Shown here piece by piece: positions 1 through 7,716 of a stretch of 64,000 bases of DNA (positions are counted from its first letter, which is position 1; each line of letters opens with the position of its first letter). The notes under the pieces are model-generated. The model had not been told where the DNA came from, searched no databases, and saw nothing but the letters and a program-made list of their open reading frames with translations. The position numbers and the translations under genes are program-made. Source of the stretch: Sphingobacterium sp. ML3W (GTDB lineage Bacteria; Bacteroidota; Bacteroidia; Sphingobacteriales; Sphingobacteriaceae); assembly GCF_029542085.1 (NCBI RefSeq), contig NZ_CP107036.1, positions 3,844,001-3,908,000 on the forward strand, in the 5' to 3' direction.

Positions 1-353
1 TTCGCTTCGGCTTCGGCTCGTCCCTGTCCTCGGATAAATGCAGGAATACACACATTTTCCAATGCGGTAAATTCAGGCAATAAGTGATGAAACTGAAAAA
101 CGAAACCAATATGCTCATTACGAAATGCACTCAGCTTTTTGGCACTCAGTTTATGGATATCGACACCATCAATAAAAATTGAACCTTGGTCAGGTTTGTC
201 CAATGTTCCGATAATATGCAAAAGTGTACTTTTACCTGCCCCCGAGGCTCCGACAATACTTACAATTTCACCTTTTTCCACGGTTATGTCGACGCCTTTC
301 AAGATGGGCAATGCCCCATAAGCTTTGTGAATTCCTTTGGCTTGTAACATCAT
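1..353 (-). CDS. lolD: LolD-type ABC transporter ATP-binding protein (partial, 3' end outside window)
   Basis: The first 117 or so residues of an ABC ATPase are visible and the C-terminus lies beyond the left edge. The N-terminus MLQAKGIHKAYG and the Walker A motif GASGAGKST (about residues 36-44) are clear, followed by a Q-loop segment (FVFQFHHLLPEFTALENV). The HHLLPEFTALENV stretch is typical of LolD, the ATPase of the LolCDE complex that extracts lipoproteins from the inner membrane; MacB-type ATPases are close relatives and cannot be excluded from the fragment. Two ATGs lie in tandem (353 and 350). A perfect TATCTTTG -7 element on the minus strand (365-358) ends four bases before the first ATG, so the mRNA may begin at the start codon. 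Confidence 0.8.
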   Translation of the reverse strand, partial: MMLQAKGIHKAYGALPILKGVDITVEKGEIVSIVGASGAGKSTLLHIIGTLDKPDQGSIFIDGVDIHKLSAKKLSAFRNEHIGFVFQFHHLLPEFTALENVCIPAFIRGQGRAEAEA

Positions 354-357
354 AGGG

Positions 358-365
358 CAAAGATA
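358..365 (-). promoter_or_regulatory. -7 promoter element of lolD
   Basis: TATCTTTG on the minus strand matches the Bacteroidota consensus TAnnTTTG. Its last base is four bases from the ATG at 353, so the predicted transcription start coincides with the start codon. I see no clear TTTG -33 element upstream. Confidence 0.5.
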
Positions 366-511
366 AATAAATTTACGATATCACACCTTTGAATAAATAA
401 GCAGTTATTTCTCTATTTCAGCCATTTTATTTTTCACAAATGTCAAAAAATAGATAAAAGAGCAATTTATCCCTTGTCTTATCCCTCAAAAAAACATATT
501 TTTACGCCAAA

Positions 512-519
512 TATTTTTG
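512..519 (+). promoter_or_regulatory. -7 promoter element of sucC
   Basis: TATTTTTG matches TAnnTTTG and ends three bases before the sucC ATG at 523. It predicts a leaderless or nearly leaderless transcript. No convincing -33 TTTG is present, so this is a sequence match only. Confidence 0.4.
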
Positions 520-522
520 CAA

Positions 523-1716
523 ATGAACATTCACGAATATCAAGGAAAACAAATACTAAAGAGCTTTGGTGTGCGCGTACAGGAAGGTATCGTAGCAGAT
601 ACTCCAGAGCAAGCTGTGGAAGCGGCTAAAAAGATGAAAGAAGACTACAATTCCGACTGGGTTGTTGTCAAAGCTCAAATTCACGCTGGTGGCCGTGGTA
701 AAGGTGGTGGTGTCAAGTTAGCTAAGAACTTAGATGAAGTCAAACAAAAAGCAACTGACATCATTGGTATGCAATTAGTAACGCCTCAAACTGGACCTGA
801 AGGTAAAAAAGTAAACAAAGTTTTGGTCGCTCAAGACGTTTACTATCCAGGTGAAAGCGAAACAAAAGAATTCTACATGTCTGTATTATTAGACCGCGCT
901 ACAGGACGTAACATTGTTATGTACTCTACAGAAGGTGGTATGGACATCGAAGAAGTTGCAGAAAAAACACCGCACTTGATTTTCAAAGAAGAAATCGATC
1001 CAAAAGTAGGCTTACAAGGATTCCAAGCACGTAAAATTGCTTTTAATCTAGGTCTTTCTGGTGCTGCACACAAAGAAATGGTAAAATTCGTTGCTGCACT
1101 TTACAAAGCATACGATTCTACTGACTCTTCTATGTTCGAGATCAATCCGGTATTAAAAACTTCTGATGACAAGATCTTAGCAGTTGATGCCAAAGTAAAT
1201 CTTGACGAGAATGCATTGTACCGTCACCCTGATTACGCAGCTATGCGCGATGTAACAGAAGAAGATCCAACGGAAGTTGAAGCTGGTGAATCAAACCTTA
1301 ACTATGTTAAACTTGACGGTAACGTAGGTTGTATGGTAAACGGTGCTGGTCTTGCAATGGCAACAATGGATATCATCAAATTAGCTGGTGGTGAACCTGC
1401 AAACTTTTTAGATGTTGGTGGTACTGCAAATGCTGAAACTGTAAAAGCTGGTTTCAATATCATTTTGAAAGACCCTAATGTAAAAGCAATCTTGATCAAC
1501 ATCTTCGGTGGTATCGTTCGTTGTGACCGTGTAGCGCAAGGTGTCATTGATGCTTACAGTGAAATTGGTAATATTCCTGTTCCTATCATCGTACGTCTTC
1601 AAGGTACAAATGCCGAAGAAGCGAAAAAATTAATCGATGAATCAGGCTTACAAGTTTATTCTGCAATCTTATTGAAAGAAGCTGCTGAACTAGTAACTAA
1701 AGTATTGAAAGGTTAA
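523..1716 (+). CDS. sucC: Succinyl-CoA synthetase (ADP-forming) beta subunit
   Basis: A 397-residue protein, the usual length for SucC. It forms succinate plus CoA and ATP from succinyl-CoA in the TCA cycle together with SucD, which is not adjacent here. The N-terminus MNIHEYQGKQILKSFGV is the family signature and fixes the start at ATG 523; a TTG two codons upstream would only add two residues. The ATP-grasp domain contains VKAQIHAGGRGKGGGVKLA (about 45-63) and FEINPVL. The C-terminal CoA-ligase domain has FLDVGGTA and ILINIFGGIVRCD, the loop that binds the phosphate in the active site. The gene stands alone between a near-start promoter match and a strong terminator. Confidence 0.97.
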   Translation: MNIHEYQGKQILKSFGVRVQEGIVADTPEQAVEAAKKMKEDYNSDWVVVKAQIHAGGRGKGGGVKLAKNLDEVKQKATDIIGMQLVTPQTGPEGKKVNKVLVAQDVYYPGESETKEFYMSVLLDRATGRNIVMYSTEGGMDIEEVAEKTPHLIFKEEIDPKVGLQGFQARKIAFNLGLSGAAHKEMVKFVAALYKAYDSTDSSMFEINPVLKTSDDKILAVDAKVNLDENALYRHPDYAAMRDVTEEDPTEVEAGESNLNYVKLDGNVGCMVNGAGLAMATMDIIKLAGGEPANFLDVGGTANAETVKAGFNIILKDPNVKAILINIFGGIVRCDRVAQGVIDAYSEIGNIPVPIIVRLQGTNAEEAKKLIDESGLQVYSAILLKEAAELVTKVLKG

Positions 1717-1738
1717 TTCCTTCAATCATCATAAAGCT

Positions 1739-1775
1739 TAAAAGCGGAACAACTGAGTTGTTCCGCTTTTTTTTG
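1739..1775 (+). terminator. Rho-independent terminator of sucC
   Basis: A perfect 13-bp inverted repeat (1741-1753 with 1757-1769) separated by three bases is followed directly by a run of T. It lies 22 bases after the sucC stop codon. Confidence 0.9.
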
Positions 1776-1906
1776 CTCCCAAGACAGCTATTTTTTGCTG
1801 AGTTTGACGCAAATAGTGGTCGGATAAAACTAGGTTTAGAAGCTTATTGATCCTTCATTCAGCGAATTAAATCAACATTTATACCCAATAAACCAATAGA
1901 ATAGCT

Positions 1907-1914
1907 TATTTTTG
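1907..1914 (+). promoter_or_regulatory. -7 promoter element of asnS
   Basis: TATTTTTG matches TAnnTTTG. It predicts a transcript start near 1919 and a 5' leader of about 45 bases before the asnS ATG at 1966. No -33 element is obvious. Confidence 0.4.
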
Positions 1915-1965
1915 TATTGCTTTTTTAACAAAGCATCTTTTACAAGTCATTCTCCAAAAATTAAG

Positions 1966-3411
1966 ATGGAACACACAAGAATAAAGGAACTATTGAATGC
2001 CACAGAATTCGGCAAAGAGGTCGTTGTTAAAGGTTGGGTAAGAACTTTCCGTAACAATCAATTTATAGCAATTAATGACGGTTCGTCAATCAATAATATT
2101 CAAGCAGTAGTCGATTTTGAAAATACACCTGAAGATATCCTAAAGCGTATCACTACCGGAGCTGCAGTTCGTGTAAAAGGTCAATTGATAGAATCGCTAG
2201 GTAAAGGACAAAAGGTAGAAGTTAAAGCTACTGAAGTAAGCATTATAGGAGATTCAGATCCTGAAAAATACCCTTTACAACCGAAAAAACACAGTTTGGA
2301 ATTTCTACGTGAAATTGCTCACCTACGTTTTCGTACAGGCACATTCAATGCGGTATTCAAAGTACGTAACGCTTTAGCTTTCGCCGTACATAAATTTTTT
2401 CAAGAAAATGATTTTGTGTACATGCATACACCGATTATCACAGGTTCTGATGCAGAAGGTGCCGGTGAAATGTTTCAGGTGACTACCTTAGATTTGAACA
2501 ACCCGCCGCGTAAAGAAAATGGCGAAATTGATTTCAAGGAAGATTTCTTCGGAAAATCCACAAATCTTACTGTATCTGGTCAATTGGAAGGTGAGCTCGG
2601 TGCAATGGCTTTTGGGAACATCTACACTTTTGGGCCAACCTTTAGAGCTGAAAACTCGAATACAACGCGTCACTTGGCTGAATTCTGGATGATTGAACCA
2701 GAAATGGCTTTCTATGAATTGGAAGACAATATGGATTTAGCCGAAGCTTTGCTGAAATACGTGATTAAATACGCTTTGGAAACTTGTCCTGAGGAAATCG
2801 AATTTTTGAAAAGCCGTTTGTTAGAAGAAGAGAAATCAAAACCAGCAGCAGAACGTTCTGAATTAAATTTGGTTGAAAAACTGAACTTTGTCTTAGAAAA
2901 TGATTTCGAACGTGTAACTTATACTGACGCTGTTGAAATACTAAAACGTAGTAAGCCAAACCAAAAGAAACAATTCAAGTATCTAATTGATGACTGGGGA
3001 GCTGATCTGCAATCTGAACATGAACGCTATTTAGTGGAAAAACACTTCAAAAGGCCTGTTATCCTAACTGATTACCCAAGAGAGATCAAATCTTTCTACA
3101 TGAAGCAGAATGAGCCTGATGCTCAGGGTCGCAATACTGTTCGTGCCATGGATATTCTTTTCCCAGGTATCGGTGAAATGGTCGGCGGTTCACAACGTGA
3201 GGAAAATCTTGACCGTCTATTAGCGCGTATGGCCGAAGTAGGTATACCAGCAGAAGAAATGGAATGGTTCTTGGATACACGCCGCTTTGGTTCGGTGCCA
3301 CATTCAGGATTTGGTGTAGGCTTTGAACGCTTGGTCTTATTCACAACCGGAATGACAAATATCCGCGACGTAATACCATTCCCTCGCACACCGAAAAACG
3401 CAGAATTTTAA
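1966..3411 (+). CDS. asnS: Asparaginyl-tRNA synthetase
   Basis: A 481-residue class II aminoacyl-tRNA synthetase that charges tRNA-Asn. The N-terminal OB-fold anticodon-binding domain carries VVKGWVRTFRNNQFIAINDG (about residues 17-36). The catalytic domain has motif 2 (FGPTFRAENSNTTRHLAEFWMIEPE) and motif 3 (GFGVGFERLVLFTTGMTNIRDVIPFPRTP) near the C-terminus. The NTTRHLAEFW form is characteristic of AsnS rather than AspS. The ATG at 1966 (MEHTRIKELL) is chosen over an upstream in-frame TTG at 1912, which would lie inside the promoter element. The gene is followed by its own terminator. Confidence 0.96.
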   Translation: MEHTRIKELLNATEFGKEVVVKGWVRTFRNNQFIAINDGSSINNIQAVVDFENTPEDILKRITTGAAVRVKGQLIESLGKGQKVEVKATEVSIIGDSDPEKYPLQPKKHSLEFLREIAHLRFRTGTFNAVFKVRNALAFAVHKFFQENDFVYMHTPIITGSDAEGAGEMFQVTTLDLNNPPRKENGEIDFKEDFFGKSTNLTVSGQLEGELGAMAFGNIYTFGPTFRAENSNTTRHLAEFWMIEPEMAFYELEDNMDLAEALLKYVIKYALETCPEEIEFLKSRLLEEEKSKPAAERSELNLVEKLNFVLENDFERVTYTDAVEILKRSKPNQKKQFKYLIDDWGADLQSEHERYLVEKHFKRPVILTDYPREIKSFYMKQNEPDAQGRNTVRAMDILFPGIGEMVGGSQREENLDRLLARMAEVGIPAEEMEWFLDTRRFGSVPHSGFGVGFERLVLFTTGMTNIRDVIPFPRTPKNAEF

Positions 3412-3414
3412 TAT

Positions 3415-3457
3415 AAAGAATAACAGCCAAAACAAAATATTTTGGCTGTTGTTCTTT
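3415..3457 (+). terminator. Terminator of asnS
   Basis: Inverted repeat with 11-bp perfect core arms (3422-3432 and 3440-3450), extended by A-rich and T-rich flanks that also pair. It starts a few bases after the asnS stop codon. Confidence 0.8.
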
Positions 3458-3539
3458 AAGAGATATTAGATTTGAGTATTGAGATATTCGATTTTAAACA
3501 CTAAATATAAGCGTTTGGCTTACGAATGTCTCTATTTTT

Positions 3540-3547
3540 TAATTTTG
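3540..3547 (+). promoter_or_regulatory. -7 promoter element of the tsaC/Sua5-type gene
   Basis: TAATTTTG matches TAnnTTTG and lies 17 bases before the ATG at 3565. It overlaps the upstream non-ATG extension of the reading frame, which supports the downstream start. Confidence 0.4.
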
Positions 3548-3564
3548 ACTTTTTAATTTACTAC

Positions 3565-4185
3565 ATGCTCATCAAAATATATAACGACAATCCCAATCCA
3601 AAAGCCATAGCGCAGGCCGTTGACATCCTTAGACGTGGAGGTGTAATCATTTACCCTACAGATACCGTTTACGGTATAGGCTGTGATATCACACAACAAA
3701 AGGCAATTGAACGTGTCTGTGAGATCAGAGGCTTAAAACCTGATAAAGCCAACCTCTCTTTTATCTGTTACGACCTGACCGATATTTCACAATACACCAA
3801 ATCTTTCGACACCGCCGTCTTTCGTGTCCTTAAGAAGGCATTACCAGGACCTTTTACATTTATCTTCAACGCTACCACCAAAGTTCCCAAATTATTAAGT
3901 TCGAAGAAGAAGACTGTGGGTATTCGTGTGCCAGACAATAACATCGTTCGGGAAATCGTGAAACAATTAGGTAATCCGATTGTGACGACTTCCATCCACG
4001 ATGAAGACGAAATTATCGAATACTCTACGGATCCCGAATTGATCTATGAGAAATACCAAGATCTCGTGGATGCCGTTATTGACGGAGGCTATGGGGACAA
4101 TGTCGCTTCAACAGTAGTAGACCTTACAGAGGGAACCTTTGATGTTATTCGTGAAGGAAAAGGTGATCTGGAACAATACTTATAG
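3565..4185 (+). CDS. L-threonylcarbamoyladenylate synthase (YrdC/Sua5 family)
   Basis: A 206-residue YrdC-domain protein. The family makes threonylcarbamoyl-AMP from threonine, bicarbonate and ATP, the first step of t6A37 modification of ANN-decoding tRNAs. The signature GGVIIYPTDTVYGIGCD (about residues 25-41) carries the conserved K/R and T residues of the nucleotide pocket, and later segments LPGPFTFIF, GIRVPDN and PIVTTS are family hallmarks. Length matches the short TsaC-like class without a Sua5 C-terminal domain. The ATG at 3565 (MLIKIYNDN) is preferred because the 13 upstream codons are poorly conserved in character and overlap the promoter match. Confidence 0.92.
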   Translation: MLIKIYNDNPNPKAIAQAVDILRRGGVIIYPTDTVYGIGCDITQQKAIERVCEIRGLKPDKANLSFICYDLTDISQYTKSFDTAVFRVLKKALPGPFTFIFNATTKVPKLLSSKKKTVGIRVPDNNIVREIVKQLGNPIVTTSIHDEDEIIEYSTDPELIYEKYQDLVDAVIDGGYGDNVASTVVDLTEGTFDVIREGKGDLEQYL

Positions 4186-4585
4186 TATTTAGTATTCTTC
4201 AAATAGCGCAGGACTATTTAACATTTCAACAAACATACATCTTAACAAACCAACAAAGATCAGATTAGATTGTTGGTATTTTGTGTATAAGATCTACTTT
4301 CCGATATTTTAACACTCACTTTTCCACAAGAACAACCACTTATTAACACCTGAAATGTTAATAAGTGGAACATACATATGTAACCATTGATCCAAAATGT
4401 GTATAACTCTACACTTATCAACAGCTAAATGTGAATAAGATAAATAAGCAAATCTAAAAAATACCGCTAAATGTGCAAAACTAAAGGGTTATCAACACAA
4501 AAATGTTTATAACAAGCTTAAAAGCTCTTTGCCATCGAAATACGATGTGTATAACAGATCCAAATTCACATAACAATGTTGAAAG
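4186..4585. other. Candidate replication origin (oriC): cluster of DnaA-box-like nonamers
   Basis: This 400-bp AT-rich stretch has no credible gene. It holds at least ten matches or near matches to the DnaA box TTATNCACA. TTATACACA occurs three times on the minus strand (4282-4290, 4398-4406, 4546-4554). Also present are TTATTCACA (4430-4438, minus), TTATCAACA (4415-4423 and 4489-4497, plus), TTATTAACA as an inverted pair (4340-4348 and 4356-4364), TTATAAACA (4504-4512, minus) and TTTTCCACA (4320-4328, plus). AT-rich sequence on the left could serve as an unwinding element. A DciA-like helicase-loader family gene and recF lie 1.3-3 kb away, which is consistent with an origin neighbourhood, although dnaA is not in the window. 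Genes on both sides point toward the region, which is not typical of an origin. Cumulative GC skew would decide. Confidence 0.6.
4336..4368. repeat. 13-bp perfect inverted repeat inside the candidate oriC
   Basis: Arms 4336-4348 and 4356-4368 are perfect inverted copies around a 7-base loop. Each arm ends in TTATTAACA, a DnaA-box-like nonamer. No T-run follows, so it does not look like a terminator for the upstream tsaC-type gene. Confidence 0.7.
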
Positions 4586-5020
4586 TTAACAATTCAACTC
4601 CACACGTTGTTTCAATGCTGCATTGAAAAGTTCAAACCCCTGCCTCGTTGTCAACAATAACTTTCCGCAGAATGGGATTAATAAACCCGAAAACAGCTCA
4701 CCTTGAATGAGTCGAACCTGCCCCTCCTCCATTTGCTCCAATATAAAATAATGTTCGCCATCAAAGATTCCAGGAATAATTAGCTCACCTTTCCAACGCA
4801 GCTCACGGTTGGAGTCAATACGCAAAAAACGTGGGCTCATCTTTATTTTAAAACCATCGGGTTGTTCTAGCATGACTGAACAACGCTGTCCCAATACGGG
4901 GTCCTTTTCAAAGCTTTTAATCGTTGGACTCCACACTGGATAAGTTTTGAAATCTGTCAATACTTGCCATACTTGTGCGACTGTCGCTCTAATCATGGTA
5001 CTTGTCTCAATCTTTTTCAT
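4586..5020 (-). CDS. SRPBCC (START-like) domain protein
   Basis: A 144-residue protein made of one SRPBCC/polyketide-cyclase-like fold. The N-terminal pattern IETSTMIRATVAQVWQVLTD followed by FKTYPVWSP is typical of the family, as is the C-terminal helix after GELFSGLLIPFCGK. The fold makes a deep hydrophobic pocket, but the ligand cannot be predicted. It lies downstream of the Crp-type regulator on the same strand, separated by a 248-base stretch with no clear gene. A single-gene function in stress or lipid handling would be speculation. Confidence 0.75.
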   Translation of the reverse strand: MKKIETSTMIRATVAQVWQVLTDFKTYPVWSPTIKSFEKDPVLGQRCSVMLEQPDGFKIKMSPRFLRIDSNRELRWKGELIIPGIFDGEHYFILEQMEEGQVRLIQGELFSGLLIPFCGKLLLTTRQGFELFNAALKQRVELNC

Positions 5021-5268
5021 TGTTTTATAATTTATTATCCCTGTTTAATGATGCCCACATGCTTACCCGAATGGCCTTTATTGGTTGCTATACCCAAGAT
5101 GGATTCATTGGATTGAATTACTCCAGAAAACGAGTGTGCACAAGGCATTTTCAGATTGAATACCTTATTACAGAAATTCTCGCCCAATTCAAAGCGCAAA
5201 GGCCCCTCACTTACTATTGGAGATAAAACAAAACTAGGATACAAAATGGAGACAGCTCTTGACTTTTA

Positions 5269-5832
5269 TCAAGAACTCATTTTTGCGCGGATACGACTGA
5301 GTGTTTCGGGGCTCATACCCAAAACCGAGGCAATATATTGAAGTGATACTTGATGGAATAGGAATTTATGTTGCTCAAAATACTGTTGATAACGTTCTTC
5401 CGCTGTCAAACAAATAAAATCTGAAATTCGTTGCTCCATCGCTCCGAAACATTTTGCTAAAAATGCCTTTTCAAATTTATTCCATTCAATAACCTCAGAT
5501 TCCATCTTTTGATAATCTAACTTTGATAAACGGTACAAATGACAGTCACTGATACATTGAAAATTCCATTTAGAAGGGGTATCAAAAATAAAAGAAGAGA
5601 GATCTGTAACAAAATGATTAGCAGTACCGATCCACTGTGTAAATTCTCCTTTTTTACTCCATGCATATTGACGAATCAGTCCTGATTCAATAACAAATAA
5701 ATTGGAAGAATAGTCTCCTTCTTTGATAAGATAATCTCCTCTTTTGAGTTTAATTTGTTCGAAACTTGCGAACAATTTTTCTTGAGTGGTTTTGGGAAGA
5801 GGAAATAGGTTTTCAAACAATTGATTAAACAT
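5269..5832 (-). CDS. Crp/Fnr-family cyclic-nucleotide-binding-type transcriptional regulator
   Basis: A 187-residue protein. Residues about 10-115 form a cNMP-binding-like beta roll (GDYLIKEGDYSSNLFVIESGLIRQYAW). The C-terminal region contains a helix-turn-helix, with SLQYIASVLGMSPETLSRIRAK (about 163-184) as the recognition part. The beta roll lacks the RSA-type phosphate-binding signature of true CRP, so cAMP binding is doubtful; many Bacteroidota paralogues of this type have unknown ligands. No Fnr cysteine cluster is seen. The target may be the downstream SRPBCC gene or elsewhere. Start is the ATG at 5832. Confidence 0.85.
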   Translation of the reverse strand: MFNQLFENLFPLPKTTQEKLFASFEQIKLKRGDYLIKEGDYSSNLFVIESGLIRQYAWSKKGEFTQWIGTANHFVTDLSSFIFDTPSKWNFQCISDCHLYRLSKLDYQKMESEVIEWNKFEKAFLAKCFGAMEQRISDFICLTAEERYQQYFEQHKFLFHQVSLQYIASVLGMSPETLSRIRAKMSS

Positions 5833-5847
5833 AGCTACGAAAGCAAA

Positions 5848-6177
5848 CTACAAGATCACGACTTCTTCGATGATGACGTGTCCTACATACTCGTTTACCC
5901 TTCCGAGGATTTGCCGACGCATTAATGCCAGTTCGTTTTTAATGACGGCAGACTCCACACGCACAAATAACTTTTTGTCTCGCACATAAAGCTGTTGCGT
6001 ACGGTTGGCAATTGCTTTACCAATCAACTGAGGCCATACCGAAGCGATTGAGGTCTCATCAAATTTTCGACGCAGCTTGTAAGCTTCAAGGAGGCGTTCT
6101 ACCCCCTGCTTAATGGTCATATCATCGCTTGACCGAATAAATTCTAGGCTCTTTTTCGTTGGTTGCTTCTTATACAT
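5848..6177 (-). CDS. DUF721 (DciA-like) protein
   Basis: A 109-residue protein of the DUF721 family. The core shows SIASVWPQLIGKAIANRTQQLYVRDKKLFVRVESAVIKNELALMRRQILGRVNEYVG, with the W-x-x-hhG and a KH-like fold expected for DciA. DciA is the ancestral loader or operator of the replicative helicase DnaB in bacteria lacking DnaC/DnaI, but not every DUF721 protein has been tested. The start overlaps the recF stop by 8 bases, so the two are translationally coupled. Position beside recF and within 2 kb of the DnaA-box cluster fits a replication role. Confidence 0.8.
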   Translation of the reverse strand: MYKKQPTKKSLEFIRSSDDMTIKQGVERLLEAYKLRRKFDETSIASVWPQLIGKAIANRTQQLYVRDKKLFVRVESAVIKNELALMRRQILGRVNEYVGHVIIEEVVIL

Positions 6178-7273
6178 TCACTTGTCCTCCTTCGATACCA
6201 AATATACGAACAGGGCGGTTGATTTCGTTAAAGATTCGTTGAATTCTTTTCGAATCTGTATCCGTTAGAAAAATTTGCCCAAAATCATCCTCAGAGACCA
6301 TCTGCATTAATTTATGGGTACGACGATCGTCGAGCTTATCAAAAATATCATCCAAGAGCAGCAAAGGTTTGAATCCCTTTTTCTGTTGTAGATAAGAATA
6401 TTGAGCAAGTTTTAAAGCAATGAGAAATGATTTTTGTTGGCCCTGTGAACCAAATTTTTTCAGTGGCATTCCACCATGAATAGTAAATATCAGATCATCC
6501 TTATGAATTCCCTGACTGGTGCGTTCCAGCATACGGTCACGCTCAAGGTTCTTCTCCAAAATATTCAAGAAAGAATCTAACATTAAAGGAGATTCATACT
6601 GTAGTTGGACCGATTCAGCATCTTCGGTCAGGAATTGATAGTGTCGATCAAATTCTGGTTGGAACTCTGCCATAAATGATCTTCTCTTTTCAAAGATAAT
6701 ATTGCCGACTTCCTCCAGTTGAAAGTTAAGAATTTCGATTAAGCCTAGATCCAAGATATTGGTCTGACGGGCTTGCTTCAGCACGCTATTTCGTTGGGTC
6801 AGAAACTTATTGTAGATAATTAAGGTATCTAGGTATTTATTGTCAGTTTGTGAAATCACATTATCCACAAACTTTCGGCGTTCTTCGCTGCCATCTGTAA
6901 CGATTACACTATCATTGGGTGATATCATGACCAAAGGGAAAAGTCCGATATGATCAGCCAATCGCGGATAATCTTTTTTATTTTTTTTAAACTGTTTTTT
7001 TTGATTCTTTTTTAGGCTACAGGAAATAACATCACTATTCGATTCCTTATCAAATTCTCCCTGCACCATAAACCAATCATTACCGGATTTGATATGTTGC
7101 GAATCAATAGGATTAAAATAGCTCTTACAAAGTGATAAGTAGTGGATCGCATCCAATAGATTGGTTTTACCAACACCATTATTCCCTGTAAAAGCATTTA
7201 CTTCAGGGAGAAATTCCAAAGAAGATTCTGAGTAATTCTTGAAATTTAGAACAGAAAGTTGCTTGAGCCACAT
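6170..7273 (-). CDS. recF: DNA replication and repair protein RecF
   Basis: A 367-residue SMC-like ATPase that binds gapped DNA and helps RecOR load RecA. The N-terminus WLKQLSVLNFKNY is characteristic. Walker A is GNNGVGKT (residues 30-37), the signature region is KKFGSQGQQKSFLIALKLAQ, and Walker B is LLLLDDIFDKLDD. A GTG at 7279 is possible, but the ATG at 7273 begins exactly where the family begins and sits six bases downstream of a perfect TATCTTTG promoter element, predicting a start one base from the ATG. The 3' end overlaps the DUF721 gene by 8 bases. Confidence 0.95.
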   Translation of the reverse strand: MWLKQLSVLNFKNYSESSLEFLPEVNAFTGNNGVGKTNLLDAIHYLSLCKSYFNPIDSQHIKSGNDWFMVQGEFDKESNSDVISCSLKKNQKKQFKKNKKDYPRLADHIGLFPLVMISPNDSVIVTDGSEERRKFVDNVISQTDNKYLDTLIIYNKFLTQRNSVLKQARQTNILDLGLIEILNFQLEEVGNIIFEKRRSFMAEFQPEFDRHYQFLTEDAESVQLQYESPLMLDSFLNILEKNLERDRMLERTSQGIHKDDLIFTIHGGMPLKKFGSQGQQKSFLIALKLAQYSYLQQKKGFKPLLLLDDIFDKLDDRRTHKLMQMVSEDDFGQIFLTDTDSKRIQRIFNEINRPVRIFGIEGGQVNV

Positions 7274-7278
7274 AGCCA

Positions 7279-7286
7279 CAAAGATA
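7279..7286 (-). promoter_or_regulatory. -7 promoter element of recF
   Basis: TATCTTTG on the minus strand, ending five bases before the ATG at 7273. It overlaps the alternative GTG start at 7279, which argues against that start. Confidence 0.5.
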
Positions 7287-7307
7287 CGCTATTTGGATCG
7301 CTAAAAA

Positions 7308-7628
7308 TTATTTTATTTCCTCAAAATCGACAAACTCACCAGCTGTTTCTGTCCCCTTACGCTCTGGAGTTTCCTTTGGTGGAATATAGTCAACCTGAAT
7401 TTTACCCTCTGATTGGGATCTTTTATTTTCTTGTTGTCCTTGACCAGTGAATTCGTAATAGAAAGCACCACCTTGTCCCTGTCCGCTATATGCTCCCCCC
7501 TGTTCCTGCGCCTTTTTCATCAACTTTTCAGCTGCTTTGCGCATCGCAAACGGTAAAAATAATTTGAATAAGAATCTTACTACAAAGTAAACAGCGACTG
7601 TAATAAGTATAAATTTTAAAAATGCCAT
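7308..7628 (-). CDS. Small membrane protein of DUF4834 type
   Basis: A 106-residue protein. One N-terminal membrane segment (about residues 3-27, FLKFILITVAVYFVVRFLF) is followed by a basic stretch (RKAAEKLMKKAQ), a Gly/Gln-rich linker and an acidic C-terminus containing KIQVDYIPP. This layout is that of a Bacteroidota-specific family (DUF4834) of unknown function, often found beside recF or other housekeeping genes. A TAnnTTTG element lies 22 bases upstream of the ATG. Confidence 0.7.
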   Translation of the reverse strand: MAFLKFILITVAVYFVVRFLFKLFLPFAMRKAAEKLMKKAQEQGGAYSGQGQGGAFYYEFTGQGQQENKRSQSEGKIQVDYIPPKETPERKGTETAGEFVDFEEIK

Positions 7629-7650
7629 AGTTAATTCGTTGCTATTTTCT

Positions 7651-7658
7651 CAAATTTA
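7651..7658 (-). promoter_or_regulatory. -7 promoter element of the DUF4834-type gene
   Basis: TAAATTTG on the minus strand, predicting a leader of about 18 bases before the ATG at 7628. Confidence 0.4.
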
Positions 7659-7716
7659 ACCAATAACTCGATAAACTGTTGTCTTTAAATTGTCAGATAA
7701 GAAATATTAACAAATT

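Noticed and set aside
5035..5244. 69-codon minus-strand frame between the SRPBCC and Crp-type genes
   Set aside because: Begins at TTG, no family recognised; kept only as a possible remnant.
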